Assembly (NCBI GenBank): GCA_964393615.1
Contig: CAYMUR010000016.1
Location: forward strand, 1 to 64,000
Length of the DNA: 64,000 nucleotides
Reading direction: 5' to 3'
Source of the DNA: CAYMUR01 sp964393615
GTDB lineage: Bacteria > Planctomycetota > Planctomycetia > Pirellulales > Pirellulaceae
Each line of letters starts with the position of its first letter. The first letter of the stretch is position 1. Shown here one piece after another: positions 1-9,164 of the stretch. Under the pieces are notes generated by a model. It did no database searches. It saw only the letters and a list, made by a program, of their open reading frames with translations, and had not been told where the DNA came from. The position numbers and the translations under genes were made by a program.

Positions 1-290
1 AGGCTTTAAATAATCTGAAATCCAAGGTAATTGTGATTAAACGTTTATTGCGTATTCGATGCTGTTATTTCAGGCATGCAATGCAATAGGGCTACTGTAT
101 GGTTTATGAAGTTTCCATTTTATATCCATAAATCATCCTATACGGGATTGTCATATTATTAAATGAAAAAGGCATTAATAATGAATAGGAAAAGCGAATG
201 AGTAGCCAAGTACCGTCGTGCGGCATGTTGCGTGGTTTTGCATGCAAACTCAACGGATCCCCGCAGGATTCCGCAGGGCACTGAAAAAAC

Positions 291-319
291 TTGACATCAT
301 TTGTGATCCTAATGATGAT
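291..319 (+). promoter_or_regulatory. Possible sigma70-type promoter
   Basis: A perfect TTGACA at 291-296 is followed after 17 bases by GATGAT at 314-319, which matches the -10 consensus at four of six positions. Transcription would start near 326 and run into the stem-loop at 391-436. The -10 is poor, so this is a weak call. Confidence 0.25.
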
Positions 320-390
320 GAAACTAACGCTGAGAAGTTCGACAGAGAAAAGGCAACGCTAAACCGAAGGAACAGACAAGATACGCGTCG

Positions 391-436
391 GCGCCCGTGG
401 CAATCCCATTGTCCAGGCCGTGGGCGCGTATTTTTT
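391..436 (+). terminator. Rho-independent terminator or attenuator
   Basis: GCGCCCGTGGC (391-401) pairs over 11 bp, with two G-U wobbles, with GCCGTGGGCGC (417-427). A 15-base loop separates the arms, and the stem is followed by GTA and six Ts (431-436). This has the form of an intrinsic terminator on the plus strand. It lies 80 bases before the ATG at 516, so it could end an upstream transcript or attenuate the downstream gene. Confidence 0.55.
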
Positions 437-515
437 GTCGCTGTGGGTTGTCGCTGAACCGACCAGATTCTCAGGTTCTTGTTTTCCCCTGTATCGTTGA
501 TCTCCATCGACACCG

Positions 516-2021
516 ATGTTTCTTATGGCCAGCACTCGAGAAATCGCCAATCTGGTTTTCCAGCGCCAAGTTCGCATGGCGCACCCGGTTGGTGGCATGA
601 GTTTTGTAACGCTTTGCTGGTGTGTTCTCTTGTCGGGACCCTTGGCGGGAGCCTCCGCGCAAGGTTTTTCCATTGGTGCGAATTTTACCTCCGTAACCTT
701 AGCGGAATCGGGTAGAATTCCCCCGGATTCCATGGGATCAGTTGGTCCCGAGCACGTGGCTGTCTTGATCAATGGTCGTTTTTCGGTCCACGACAAGTCT
801 GGAACGGTGCAATTAGCCAAATCCTTAAACCAATTCTGGATCGACAGCGGAGTCACACCCGCTGGAAGCCATGCTTTTGATCCACGCATTCTCTACGATT
901 CCCATAGCCAACACTGGTTTGCGGTCGCCGTCGACAACCATGGCGCAGCCAATCACTTTCTTTTGGCGGTTTCTACTTCGTCGGACCCGTCTCAACTTTG
1001 GAAAGGTTTTCAGATCGACTCCGATGCGGACGATCAACACTGGGCTGATTTTCCCATGCTGGGGATCAATGGTGACGTCGTCGCCGTCTTCGCCAATATG
1101 CTTGCAGTCGATTGTTGTGGCGCTAGAGGCAACTTGCTTGTTGTTCCGAAGTATGATTTGACGAATGCAGAACCCACCACCGTCAATGCCACGCTGATCG
1201 AAGATGTCGCAGCAAGCTTTACGTCGCAGCCGGTCGTAGATCACGATAACCGTCCTTTGCCACTTCCCATGTTGTCGGGGGATATCAAACCCTTAAACGG
1301 GTTTTTGGCGAGGTCAGACATTGTTGGTGTTCCAGAATTGCCTTCAGTCGTCGCTTTCAATCTGCCTATCTTGACCGAGGCGAGAAACGACCCGCCAGCC
1401 GTGGATCAACCGGGACCCGCCGTCAATGTGCACGCGGGGCAAACGCGGTTCAGCGGTAGTGTGATTGCCCGAGGGGATAGTTTGTGGGCTGTTCAAGGGG
1501 TGGAAGTGAACGGGCGGGCCGCCATCGAATGGTATGAAATCAGTGACGGGAGCGGTGAGATTTTACAGAACGGCATTATCTCAGACCCCAGTCTTGGATT
1601 CAGTTTTCCCTCGATTGCCGTGAATCATGCTAAGGATGTTGTGATTGGCTTTAGTGGAGGGGGGCCAGATACCTTTATGAGTGCCTATGCGGCGGTTGGC
1701 AGTGATACGGGGGGAGCGACCCTCTTTGGTTCCCCCGTCGAGCTGATGGCGGGCACTTCCAGTTATGAGTTGTTGGACAGTAGTGGTCGTAACCGCTGGG
1801 GCGATTATAGTGCGACCGTGGTAGATCCAGTCAACGACAAGCACTTTTGGACATTCCAGGAATTTGCCATGGCAACCGACGAGTGGGCGATTCAGGTTAC
1901 TCAGATTATCGTGCCTGAACCCTCATCGGCAACGGGAATCATCTTCGGGTGGCTGGTCTTGATTCTGACTGGGCGTAACCTGCCTGGGGGCGTTGTGCGT
2001 GATGCTAACCCGTTTCCCTGA
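516..2021 (+). CDS. Exported PEP-CTERM-sorted protein of unknown function
   Basis: This 501-residue protein has an N-terminal hydrophobic export segment (VTLCWCVLLSGPLAGASA) and ends in a PEP-CTERM-type sorting signal: VPEPSSATG, a hydrophobic helix and a short tail with few charges. Proteins of this kind are handled by an exosortase, and none is encoded in this window. The middle is rich in beta-type sequence with phrases such as DPRILYD, FADFPMLG-like strands and RWGDYSATVVDP, suggesting a secreted beta-propeller-like fold, but I do not recognise the family. The first ATG (516) gives a long n-region; ATGs at 576 and 597 would place the hydrophobic segment closer to the terminus. None has a clear Shine-Dalgarno sequence. 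No operon partner is evident; the next gene starts about 200 bases downstream. Confidence 0.75.
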   Translation: MFLMASTREIANLVFQRQVRMAHPVGGMSFVTLCWCVLLSGPLAGASAQGFSIGANFTSVTLAESGRIPPDSMGSVGPEHVAVLINGRFSVHDKSGTVQLAKSLNQFWIDSGVTPAGSHAFDPRILYDSHSQHWFAVAVDNHGAANHFLLAVSTSSDPSQLWKGFQIDSDADDQHWADFPMLGINGDVVAVFANMLAVDCCGARGNLLVVPKYDLTNAEPTTVNATLIEDVAASFTSQPVVDHDNRPLPLPMLSGDIKPLNGFLARSDIVGVPELPSVVAFNLPILTEARNDPPAVDQPGPAVNVHAGQTRFSGSVIARGDSLWAVQGVEVNGRAAIEWYEISDGSGEILQNGIISDPSLGFSFPSIAVNHAKDVVIGFSGGGPDTFMSAYAAVGSDTGGATLFGSPVELMAGTSSYELLDSSGRNRWGDYSATVVDPVNDKHFWTFQEFAMATDEWAIQVTQIIVPEPSSATGIIFGWLVLILTGRNLPGGVVRDANPFP

Positions 2022-2219
2022 CAATAGATCGGAGTTTGAAAAAGAGATCCCGCGTGTTTTGTGTGGTCTTTCGCTTTTCGGTACGGATAGAATCCTTATG
2101 TTTTATTTTTCAGTTTTGTTGCTGATTTAAACATGAATATTGTTATACTGAAATAAACGTCTTGGCAACTGTTTTCGCTATTTTGCATGAGTCCATTGAA
2201 AGATTATTTGAGTCAATCC

Positions 2220-3590
2220 ATGAAGCATTTCATTATTATTTTACTGACAATTGCCGCTGCCATAACGGTCACCTCGGATCTTGAGGCCAACGAACTGTTC
2301 TGGACGGAGGCACTTCCGGTGGCTCGTTTGCAATCTGCAGAAGCGGATGGTGGGAATATTACGCCCATTATTACGTCTGGTATTGGAATTCCCTTGCATC
2401 TGGATATCGACCCGGTTAATGAAAAAATCTATTGGTCGGAACTCGGAGTGATCCGTCGGGCCAACTTGAATGGTTCCAACGTGGAAATGATTTTTTCTAC
2501 GACTTCTTCGACCCCCAATGGTCTAGCACTCGACACGAATGCGGGAAAAGTTTACTGGACGCTACCCAGTGAGAACAAAATTCAACGATCGAATCTGGAC
2601 GGCTCGACTGTCGAGGACGTGTACACAGCTGCAGCAGGACCCATTTCCGTCGCGATTGATGGCGCCGGTGGAAAAATGTATTGGAGCGAGGAAGCGGATA
2701 GCAGCCAAGCAGTGATTCGTCGCAGTAACCTCAATGGTTCCGCTGCACAGACTTTAGTGACTTTGGACAGCAATGTCATCGATGCCAGTGGACTGGCGCT
2801 GGATCTGACGAACCAAAAGCTGTATTGGGGTGAATCAGCGACCGATGATACAGGAAAACTTTGGCGTTCCAACCTGGACGGAACGAGTGCCTCTGCCATT
2901 GTTTCATCCAGCCTGGTTGAAATACAGGAAATCGCTTTAGACCATGCTGGCGGAAAAGTTTACTGGACTCAGCCGGACCTGGCTACCATTCAACGCTCTA
3001 ATCTGGATGGAAGTTCTGTCGAAACGGTGGTGACACTCGGTTCCGCGGGCTCAGCCGTTCCGGTTGGGTTGGCGTTTCTCTCCGCCGCCGCGCCAAGTAA
3101 CGTTTGTGATTTTACCAGTGATACCCAATGTAACTGGATGGACATTGGTATGATGTTTAACCAGGGCGACTTGGTGGCGGGAGTTGCGGTGGGGGCGGGT
3201 AATGTTTACGATCTCAACTCAGATTCGTCAATCGACAACCAGGATATTAGCGAATGGTTGTCGAATGCATCCACGAAAAATGGGTTTGCAACGCCTTACC
3301 GACGTGGTGACACCGAATTAGATCGTGATGTGGATATCACAGACTTTAACGTGTTGGCGGTGAATTTCAGTCCCACGGGGGCGGTGCCATCGCCTGCATT
3401 TCACCAGGGCAATTTTGATGGTGATAACGACGTCGATATTACCGACTTTAATGCTTTGGCGACCAACTTTGCTCCTTCCGGCTATGGGGGGCAGGCCCAA
3501 TCGGTGCCGGAACCAACAGCGTTGGCTCTCGCCGCTTTCGGTTGCCTGCTAGGGTGGGGGCTGTTATCGCGTCGGCAGACGAGTCTTTGA
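2220..3590 (+). CDS. YWTD-type six-bladed propeller protein with dockerin-like and PEP-CTERM tail
   Basis: The protein starts with a signal peptide (MKHFIIILLTIAAAITVTS); an upstream in-frame ATG at 2187 would add 11 residues. Residues about 25-290 hold six copies of the LDL-receptor YWTD repeat, seen as LFWTE, KIYWSE, KVYWTL, KMYWSE, KLYWGE and KVYWTQ, several followed by RSNLDGS. Six copies is the normal number for a closed YWTD propeller. A dockerin-like module follows, with two calcium-loop repeats (RGDTELDRDVDITDFN and GNFDGDNDVDITDFN), then a PEP-CTERM signal (VPEPTALALAAFGCLL) with a basic end. It is probably a surface adhesion or binding protein. The tail module closely resembles that of the gene at 47116. 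A TATACT box lies near 2145 but has no good -35 partner. Confidence 0.85.
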   Translation: MKHFIIILLTIAAAITVTSDLEANELFWTEALPVARLQSAEADGGNITPIITSGIGIPLHLDIDPVNEKIYWSELGVIRRANLNGSNVEMIFSTTSSTPNGLALDTNAGKVYWTLPSENKIQRSNLDGSTVEDVYTAAAGPISVAIDGAGGKMYWSEEADSSQAVIRRSNLNGSAAQTLVTLDSNVIDASGLALDLTNQKLYWGESATDDTGKLWRSNLDGTSASAIVSSSLVEIQEIALDHAGGKVYWTQPDLATIQRSNLDGSSVETVVTLGSAGSAVPVGLAFLSAAAPSNVCDFTSDTQCNWMDIGMMFNQGDLVAGVAVGAGNVYDLNSDSSIDNQDISEWLSNASTKNGFATPYRRGDTELDRDVDITDFNVLAVNFSPTGAVPSPAFHQGNFDGDNDVDITDFNALATNFAPSGYGGQAQSVPEPTALALAAFGCLLGWGLLSRRQTSL

Positions 3591-3619
3591 ACGGACGCAT
3601 TTCTTTGAACGGACGCATT
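3584..3619 (+). repeat. Perfect 18-bp tandem duplication across a stop codon
   Basis: TCTTTGAACGGACGCATT occurs at 3584-3601 and again, without a gap, at 3602-3619. The first copy contains the TGA stop (3588-3590) of the upstream gene, so the protein end is unchanged. Confidence 0.95.
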
Positions 3620-4098
3620 GTCTCGCGCTGACGTGTCAGTCGTTATCTGTTTGTCATGGAAACAGATGGTACATGGATTCTTATGCGGACCTGGCAGTAG
3701 CTTTTAAATAGCCAAGATACTTGGCTGCGGCCAGACGTTGTTGTCTGATGCATCAAATATTAAGTCAGCGATGCGGCTCGTCATGTTCTGGTCAATCACC
3801 GGATCCGTTTTGCAAGAAAGCGACCACATCATTTGTGTGTGTCGTTTTTTGTCTTCATGGAAGTCAATGGCTGTGTTGGTTCTCGGCTTGTCTTGAATAC
3901 GTCTGTTTTAAAATGTGTAAAACTCTGGGAACAGCGAATTAACGATTCACAGTTTGTCCAGCGATGCGTCAAATCTCGCGGATTCAAGTGAGAAAGAAAA
4001 GGAAAGCTATTGTCAAAATACATTGCCAACGGAACAATTGTTCTATTCACAAAGTGGGATCCGAACAGCCGGGAAAGCAGGGACACCGTTTGACGTGA
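3620..4098. other. Convergent intergenic region
   Basis: This lies between the 3' ends of the PEP-CTERM gene (plus) and glnS (minus). The short open frames have no start signals or family features. I see no clear stem-loop terminator for either gene. Confidence 0.5.
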
Positions 4099-5799
4099 CT
4101 ATTGCTTGGTGGACTTGTTTTTCCGCTCCATCTTGGCCCACGAGTCTCGTAAAGTTACCGTGCGGTTAAAGACAGGCGTGTTAGCTGTGGCGTCAGGATC
4201 GACACAAAAGTATCCTGTACGTTCGAACTGGAAGCGGTCGCCCACGGCGGCATTTTGCAAGGAGGGTTCCAGTTGACAATCCCTGTAGACTTCGCGCGAT
4301 TTGGAGTTGAGTTGGTCGGTCCAACTTTGCCCGTCATCAACAGAAGAAGGGATTTCCTCGGTGAACAGGTGGTCGTACAAACGGACTTCGGCGGTCACCG
4401 CGTGGTTGGCTGAAACCCAGTGAATGGTTCCTTTGACCTTGCGTCCATCTGGTGCCGAGCCCCCCTTGGTTTCTGGATCGTAAGTACAGTGAATCTCAAC
4501 AATGTCGCCCGTTTTTTCGTCCCGTACGATATCCGTACAAGTAATGAAATAACCATATCGCAACCGTACTTCGCGCCCAGGCGCCAAGCGGAAATATTTT
4601 TTGGGGGGGTCTTCGCGAAAGTCGTCCTGTTCGATATACAGCACACGGGAAAAGGGTACCTGACGCGTTCCTGCTGCTGGATCTTCGGGGTTGTTGATTG
4701 CTTCCAACTGTTCGACCTGTTCCTCGGGATAATTTTGGATAACAACGCGTAGTGGCCGTAGCACTGCCATGACACGTGGCGAAGTCCGGTTGAGATCCTC
4801 GCGTAAGCATCCTTCAAGGACAGCCAGGTCGGTCATCCCATCATATTTAGTGACACCAATTTTTTGGCAAAAGGTACGGATCGAAACTGGCGTGTAGCCA
4901 CGGCGACGAAGTCCGCAGATGGTTGGCATCCGTGGATCGTCCCAGCCGTCAACGTGTCCTTCGTTGACCAGTTGCAACAGCTTTCGCTTGCTCATCACAG
5001 TGTGTGTTAAATTGAGTCTGGCAAATTCAATTTGTTGTGGCGCATAGATCCCTAGTTTTTGAATGTACCAATCATACAGTGGTCGATGGTTTTCGAACTC
5101 AAGGGTACAGATCGAGTGAGTGATTTGTTCGATTGAATCTGATTGCCCATGGGTGAAGTCGTAAGTCGGATAGATGGACCACGTTTCTCCGGTACGGTGG
5201 TGTGAGGCATGAAGAATACGATACATGACCGGATCGCGCAGGGTTAGATTGGGGTGAGCCATATCGATTTTGGCGCGTAGCGTCCGGTTGCCGTCAGGGA
5301 ATTCACCCGCTTTCATCCGGGCAAACAAGTCCAGGCTTTCTTTTACCGGACGGTCACGGTATGGACTGTTTTTGCCTGGCTCGGTTAACGTTCCACGATA
5401 GGCGCGCATTTCTTCGCTGTTTAACTCGCACACGTAAGCGTGTCCTTGTTCAATTAACTTGACCGCCCAGGCGTACAGTTGTGGAAAATAGTTAGAGGCG
5501 TAGTACAGTCTGTCTTGCCAATCGAAGCCTAACCAGTGTACGTCTTTCTGGATGGAGGCGACGTATTCTTCCCCTTCGGTTGTAGGGTTCGTGTCATCCA
5601 GCCGGAGATTGCACAAACCATTGAATTCGTCAGCAATACCAAAATTCAAACAGATTGCTTTAGCGTGACCAATGTGCAGGTACCCATTTGGCTCAGGTGG
5701 GAAACGGGTGTGTACCCGGCCTTCATATTTGTTGGACGCAATATCTTGTTGTACGATGTCTCGTACAAAATCACGTGATTGTGTTTCAGCCGATGACAT
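4099..5799 (-). CDS. glnS: Glutaminyl-tRNA synthetase
   Basis: This class Ib aminoacyl-tRNA synthetase charges tRNA-Gln with glutamine in the cytoplasm. The 566-residue length is normal for GlnRS. The class I HIGH motif is in PPEPNGYLHIGHAKA (residues 34-48), and the KMSKS-type loop is VMSKR (268-272). The segment FDFTHG-like YPTYDFTHGQSDSIEQITHS fits the Gln/Glu branch, and the C-terminal beta-barrel anticodon-binding region is complete. The substitution of PEPNG before HIGH is typical of GlnRS and separates it from bacterial GluRS. The gene stands alone on the minus strand, divergent from the membrane-protein gene at 6032 across a 230-base spacer. Confidence 0.97.
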   Translation of the reverse strand: MSSAETQSRDFVRDIVQQDIASNKYEGRVHTRFPPEPNGYLHIGHAKAICLNFGIADEFNGLCNLRLDDTNPTTEGEEYVASIQKDVHWLGFDWQDRLYYASNYFPQLYAWAVKLIEQGHAYVCELNSEEMRAYRGTLTEPGKNSPYRDRPVKESLDLFARMKAGEFPDGNRTLRAKIDMAHPNLTLRDPVMYRILHASHHRTGETWSIYPTYDFTHGQSDSIEQITHSICTLEFENHRPLYDWYIQKLGIYAPQQIEFARLNLTHTVMSKRKLLQLVNEGHVDGWDDPRMPTICGLRRRGYTPVSIRTFCQKIGVTKYDGMTDLAVLEGCLREDLNRTSPRVMAVLRPLRVVIQNYPEEQVEQLEAINNPEDPAAGTRQVPFSRVLYIEQDDFREDPPKKYFRLAPGREVRLRYGYFITCTDIVRDEKTGDIVEIHCTYDPETKGGSAPDGRKVKGTIHWVSANHAVTAEVRLYDHLFTEEIPSSVDDGQSWTDQLNSKSREVYRDCQLEPSLQNAAVGDRFQFERTGYFCVDPDATANTPVFNRTVTLRDSWAKMERKNKSTKQ

Positions 5800-5834
5800 G
5801 TTTCGTTCCTTCTACTGATAAATAGTCTTACGGT

Positions 5835-5868
5835 CGTCAGGAGCTGACGCTATTCAATTGTCCTGACG
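5835..5868. repeat. Inverted repeat in the glnS divergent spacer
   Basis: CGTCAGGA (5835-5842) and TCCTGACG (5861-5868) form an exact 8-bp inverted repeat with 18 bases between the arms. It sits about 40 bases upstream of the glnS start and could be an operator or a leader hairpin. No T-run follows on either strand. Confidence 0.4.
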
Positions 5869-5937
5869 GCCCCAGTTTACTGTTGATTTAGCTCACAACG
5901 AGTGGAAATGGATTGGTAGGTTGACGGAGAGCTTTCG

Positions 5938-5966
5938 TTGACGTCGCGGGTACTGGCCACTAGAAT
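5938..5966 (+). promoter_or_regulatory. Sigma70-type promoter for the membrane-protein gene
   Basis: TTGACG (5938-5943) and TAGAAT (5961-5966) are separated by an ideal 17 bases, each matching consensus at five of six positions. A start near 5973 would leave a leader of roughly 60 bases before the ATG at 6032. Confidence 0.45.
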
Positions 5967-6031
5967 CGATGCCAATCAGTGGGCTTGGTATGTATCAATT
6001 ATTATTACACCTGACAGCTTGAATTCTAGCA

Positions 6032-6718
6032 ATGGATCCACTTCATCTTTGCATTGCCTTGAGTCCTGTCGTTATGTACGCATCATCCTTGGCGGCAATT
6101 CACTTAAAATGCCGCCCTTACCTGGTCACCGGGTTCCGTGACAATGTGACGTTAGGATTGGGTGTTCTGGGGTTCGTGGTGGTGGGGCCGATGGAATTAT
6201 TTTATCCAGACAGTTTACCAGCCTGGTATGGATCTGCCTTTCCGGGAGTGATTGGCGAATGGTTAGGTGTTGTCGTATGGGCTTTGCTGATTGTTTTGTA
6301 CGTTTTAATTGTGTTGTGGATTGCATTATCGGCGTCTCCCCGGCTGATTATCTACAACTTGAAACGGCACCAGTTGTCGCCCTTGTTGACGTCGCTGGTG
6401 CAACAGTTGGATCCACAGGCAAAACAAGTCGGAGATATGATTTCTCTACCTGGACTTGGCGTTTATGCAAACGTCGAATCGTTGGGGCCAATGCGTTGTG
6501 TTCAGCTCAAGTCAGTAGGTGTTCAGCAGGATTTGGAAGGGTGGCGGCGATTACAGATGGCGTTAAAGGACAGGGTGAAATCGGAGCGGTTGCCAATGAA
6601 TCCAGGCGCGATTCCATTGTTTGTACTGGTAGTCGGATCGTTATTCTGCATGTTAGGTTCATTGCTGTACAGTGGAGAGGAGTTGCAACAAGCACTCTTT
6701 GAGATGTTACGACTGTGA
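6032..6718 (+). CDS. Conserved-type membrane protein of unknown function
   Basis: I do not recognise a named family. The 228-residue protein has about four hydrophobic helices: residues 5-24, 36-56, 72-100 (GVVVWALLIVLYVLIVLWIAL) and a C-terminal one near 196-215. A soluble segment of roughly 90 residues lies between the third and fourth helices. That segment (SPLLTSLVQQLDPQAKQVGD, then RCVQLKSVGVQQDLEGWRRL) looks like a small alpha/beta domain. The gene follows a good promoter-like element and ends 26 bases from the convergent kinase gene. Its pairing with the kinase may be incidental. Confidence 0.75.
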   Translation: MDPLHLCIALSPVVMYASSLAAIHLKCRPYLVTGFRDNVTLGLGVLGFVVVGPMELFYPDSLPAWYGSAFPGVIGEWLGVVVWALLIVLYVLIVLWIALSASPRLIIYNLKRHQLSPLLTSLVQQLDPQAKQVGDMISLPGLGVYANVESLGPMRCVQLKSVGVQQDLEGWRRLQMALKDRVKSERLPMNPGAIPLFVLVVGSLFCMLGSLLYSGEELQQALFEMLRL

Positions 6719-6744
6719 ACGAAGCTCTAAGGTCCAACTTTGGT

Positions 6745-8541
6745 TCACGGGGGATCACGCGTCTTTTTCGCTTCGGCAATTTCATCCAACTGCTGTTGGG
6801 CCTGAGAAACGACGTCAGCTGCCCACGGTTTGTCTGTGTAAAGTTGAACGATGCCATTCCAGATACCCTTGGCAGCCCTTAGATTCCCCTTCGTTTTTAG
6901 CGCCTCCGCCATTTCCATGCGTTCCAACAGCCGGTGGAGACCGTCCCGGTTAACGACGTCTAAAGCGGCACGTAGTATTTTGAGTTCATGTTCTGCGAGC
7001 AGCAGGCATTGGCGGATTGGTTGGGTTGGTTCTTCGAGATTACCATAGAGATTCAAAAAAGCTTGCAAGTGGGTGACCTTGGTTTCAGGGCGTGTCAGTC
7101 GCAGGACGTTGACATATGCCAGTTCCACCGGCGTTAATGAATGCCAGCCAAGTTGACTTTTAGCGAGCAGTTCGAGTCGTATACGGTGACGATCCAGGAG
7201 AAATTGTTTTTGCAGTCTCTCCAGTTCTGCGATCCGTTTGTCATTCGGAAATCGTCGCTTGAAATCGTCAATATTTGATTCTGCTTTCGCCAGTTGAGTC
7301 GTACTGTTTGCTGCGGCAGCTTGTTGGATACTATCGAAAAGCTTGTCTGCCGAAGGCGGACGTGTTACGTACCATACACCCGCCATGAGTCCTATAATTA
7401 AGGTCACACTGAGCAGCGTTTTCAGAATCGCTGTAATTTGATCTCCGAGACTGGTGGTTTCTCTTTGTTCGCTGTGTGATCGTCCCAATTCGCCTTCGTG
7501 GACAGTTGTGAAATGATTTTCCGTAGTGATAGGTGCCTCTGGCTGTTCATTGTTCTCTGAGAGCTTTCTGTCTGAACCAGAATCAGCGAGTGTGGGATGT
7601 TTGGAGTCGATCGGTGCAGCGACGTCGACAAGCGTTTCGTCTGTCGGCTGAATAACTTTGGAACCGGTGCTGGCGGATGGTAAATTTGAATTGTTCGAAT
7701 CGTCTTCTGTTTGCCGAGGTAGCGATAACGCATGTTCGGTGGCCTGCAGTACATTGGAGAGTGCGAGTGCCGTTGGGATCCTTTTTTGCGGTGATTTTTC
7801 GAGAAGTTGACCGATGATTTTTTCTAATGCAGCAGGCACATCGGGAGCGCGGTTGCGGACAGGCTTGGGATCAGCGTAGCGCAACATGTGCAATACTTCT
7901 CCCATCGTCTTGCCACGAAATGGAGGTCTACCAGACAGGAGGGCGTACATGACGCTGCCAACGCTGTACAGGTCCGAGCGTGGTGTGACTGGCTGTCCTT
8001 CGGCCTGTTCGGGTGCCATGTAGTCTGCTGTTCCCAGGACACCGCCCATGGCTGTCATCTGTGTGTAACCAAACAGTTTCGCAATGCCAAAATCGGTCAG
8101 TTTGATATGCTCATTATCATCCAGCAGTAAGTTAGCCGGTTTCAAATCACGATGGATTACGCCACAATCGTGAGCATGTTTTAAGGCCCGACAGATCTCG
8201 ATACCGATGTGGGTAGTTTCTCGCCAGTGAAATCGGCGACCGTTTTGAATTTCTTCTTCGAGACTGGTTCCTTCGACCAGTTCCATGGCATAAAAAAGAT
8301 GACCTTCGTGTTCACCGTAACCGTATAACTGAACGATGTTAGGATGTTTCAAGGTTTTGAGCGTTTCGATTTCAGCTTCGAACCGTGTGCGAAATGCTTC
8401 ATCTGCTGCTAAGACGGATGACAAGACTTTGATGGCGGCAGCCTCATCCGTCTCTTCGTTGATACCTCGATAGACCGTCCCCATGCCACCCCGTCCCAGG
8501 GGTTCACCGATACGATACGGGCCTAGTTTTTTCAGAGCCAT
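6745..8541 (-). CDS. Membrane-anchored Ser/Thr protein kinase (PknB-like)
   Basis: Residues 9-270 form a Hanks-type kinase domain with all key residues visible: glycine loop GRGGMGTVY (16-24), lysine in AIKVL (K38), catalytic HRDLKPAN (D132) and DFG (150-152), then APEQ in the activation segment. A low-complexity linker rich in Ser, Thr and Glu (about 275-365) leads to one transmembrane helix (about 374-393). The outer domain of about 200 residues reads like alpha-helical repeats (FKRRFPNDKRIAELERLQKQ) and has no PASTA motifs. The topology suggests a sensor kinase with a cytoplasmic catalytic domain and a periplasmic or paryphoplasmic helical domain. The ATG at 8541 starts exactly where kinase domains usually do. 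Confidence 0.95.
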   Translation of the reverse strand: MALKKLGPYRIGEPLGRGGMGTVYRGINEETDEAAAIKVLSSVLAADEAFRTRFEAEIETLKTLKHPNIVQLYGYGEHEGHLFYAMELVEGTSLEEEIQNGRRFHWRETTHIGIEICRALKHAHDCGVIHRDLKPANLLLDDNEHIKLTDFGIAKLFGYTQMTAMGGVLGTADYMAPEQAEGQPVTPRSDLYSVGSVMYALLSGRPPFRGKTMGEVLHMLRYADPKPVRNRAPDVPAALEKIIGQLLEKSPQKRIPTALALSNVLQATEHALSLPRQTEDDSNNSNLPSASTGSKVIQPTDETLVDVAAPIDSKHPTLADSGSDRKLSENNEQPEAPITTENHFTTVHEGELGRSHSEQRETTSLGDQITAILKTLLSVTLIIGLMAGVWYVTRPPSADKLFDSIQQAAAANSTTQLAKAESNIDDFKRRFPNDKRIAELERLQKQFLLDRHRIRLELLAKSQLGWHSLTPVELAYVNVLRLTRPETKVTHLQAFLNLYGNLEEPTQPIRQCLLLAEHELKILRAALDVVNRDGLHRLLERMEMAEALKTKGNLRAAKGIWNGIVQLYTDKPWAADVVSQAQQQLDEIAEAKKTRDPP

Positions 8542-9164
8542 GTTTTCTATCTTAGCTTAGTCCCCTTCACGTGGAATAGCTAACGGTACGGTGACAGCAG
8601 TAGATCGGCGTTGGTGCTATTACTTTTTGCTTCATGAATGTTTCCCACGCGCTGTGAATGTAGTGGCGCTGGAGTTCGCAGGGAGATCCCACGGGTTTTT
8701 CGGGATTTGCCACTGACCAAACCGAACGAGAATATAGAGTTTTGCTGCCTTCTATGCGAATACTACCTATGCATGACACGCGAACTAGGTGATAGTCTTA
8801 ACAGAGTTGACAGCAACCTACAGGAAATAGGAACTACGTCCACACACNNNNNNNNNNNNNNNNNNNNNNNNNNNNNNNNNNNNNNNNNNNNNNNNNNNNN
8901 NNNNNNNNNNNNNNNNNNNNNNNNNNNNNNNNNNNNNNNNNNNNNNNTAGTCTTAACAGAGTTGACAGCAACCTACAGGAAATAGGAACTACGTCCACAC
9001 ACTTAAATTGTTCAAGACAGTAAAACTGTCCGAATTCCTTGCCGCAATTGGTTGTGGGGCGACGGACCAGTGTGTGTGGCCCAACGGTTACACGAGTTCA
9101 GATGACCAATTACTCGTGCCTCCTATCATCCAGTTACACTGAGATTGTAAGGTCGAAGAGCCAA
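8542..9164. other. Intergenic region containing an assembly gap
   Basis: This stretch lies upstream of the minus-strand kinase gene and downstream of the small lipoprotein gene. It holds a 100-N gap flanked by identical 55-bp sequences, which is probably an assembly join, so the true spacer is likely about 155 bases shorter. I see no gene or structured RNA in the remaining sequence. Confidence 0.5.
8793..9002. other. Scaffold gap flanked by identical 55-bp ends
   Basis: The 55 bases at 8793-8847 immediately before 100 Ns (8848-8947) recur exactly at 8948-9002 immediately after them. The match ends at both gap borders, and the Ns number exactly 100. This is the expected mark of two contigs sharing a k-mer-sized overlap that were scaffolded instead of merged. 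It should not be read as a biological repeat unless long reads show it. Confidence 0.9.

Larger units (their letters stand above)
1..515. other. Intergenic region at the window edge
   Basis: I find no convincing gene here. The short open frames show no family features and lack a good ribosome binding site. The stretch does contain a possible promoter (291-319) followed by a strong stem-loop with a T-run (391-436), both described separately. It could be the end of a transcript entering from outside the window, or a short non-coding transcript or leader ahead of the gene at 516. Confidence 0.5.

Noticed and set aside
8793..9002. 55-bp direct repeats around the N run as a mobile-element target duplication
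   Set aside because: The repeats end exactly at a 100-N pad and the same 55-bp length recurs at the other 100-N gap, so a scaffolding artefact is far more likely.
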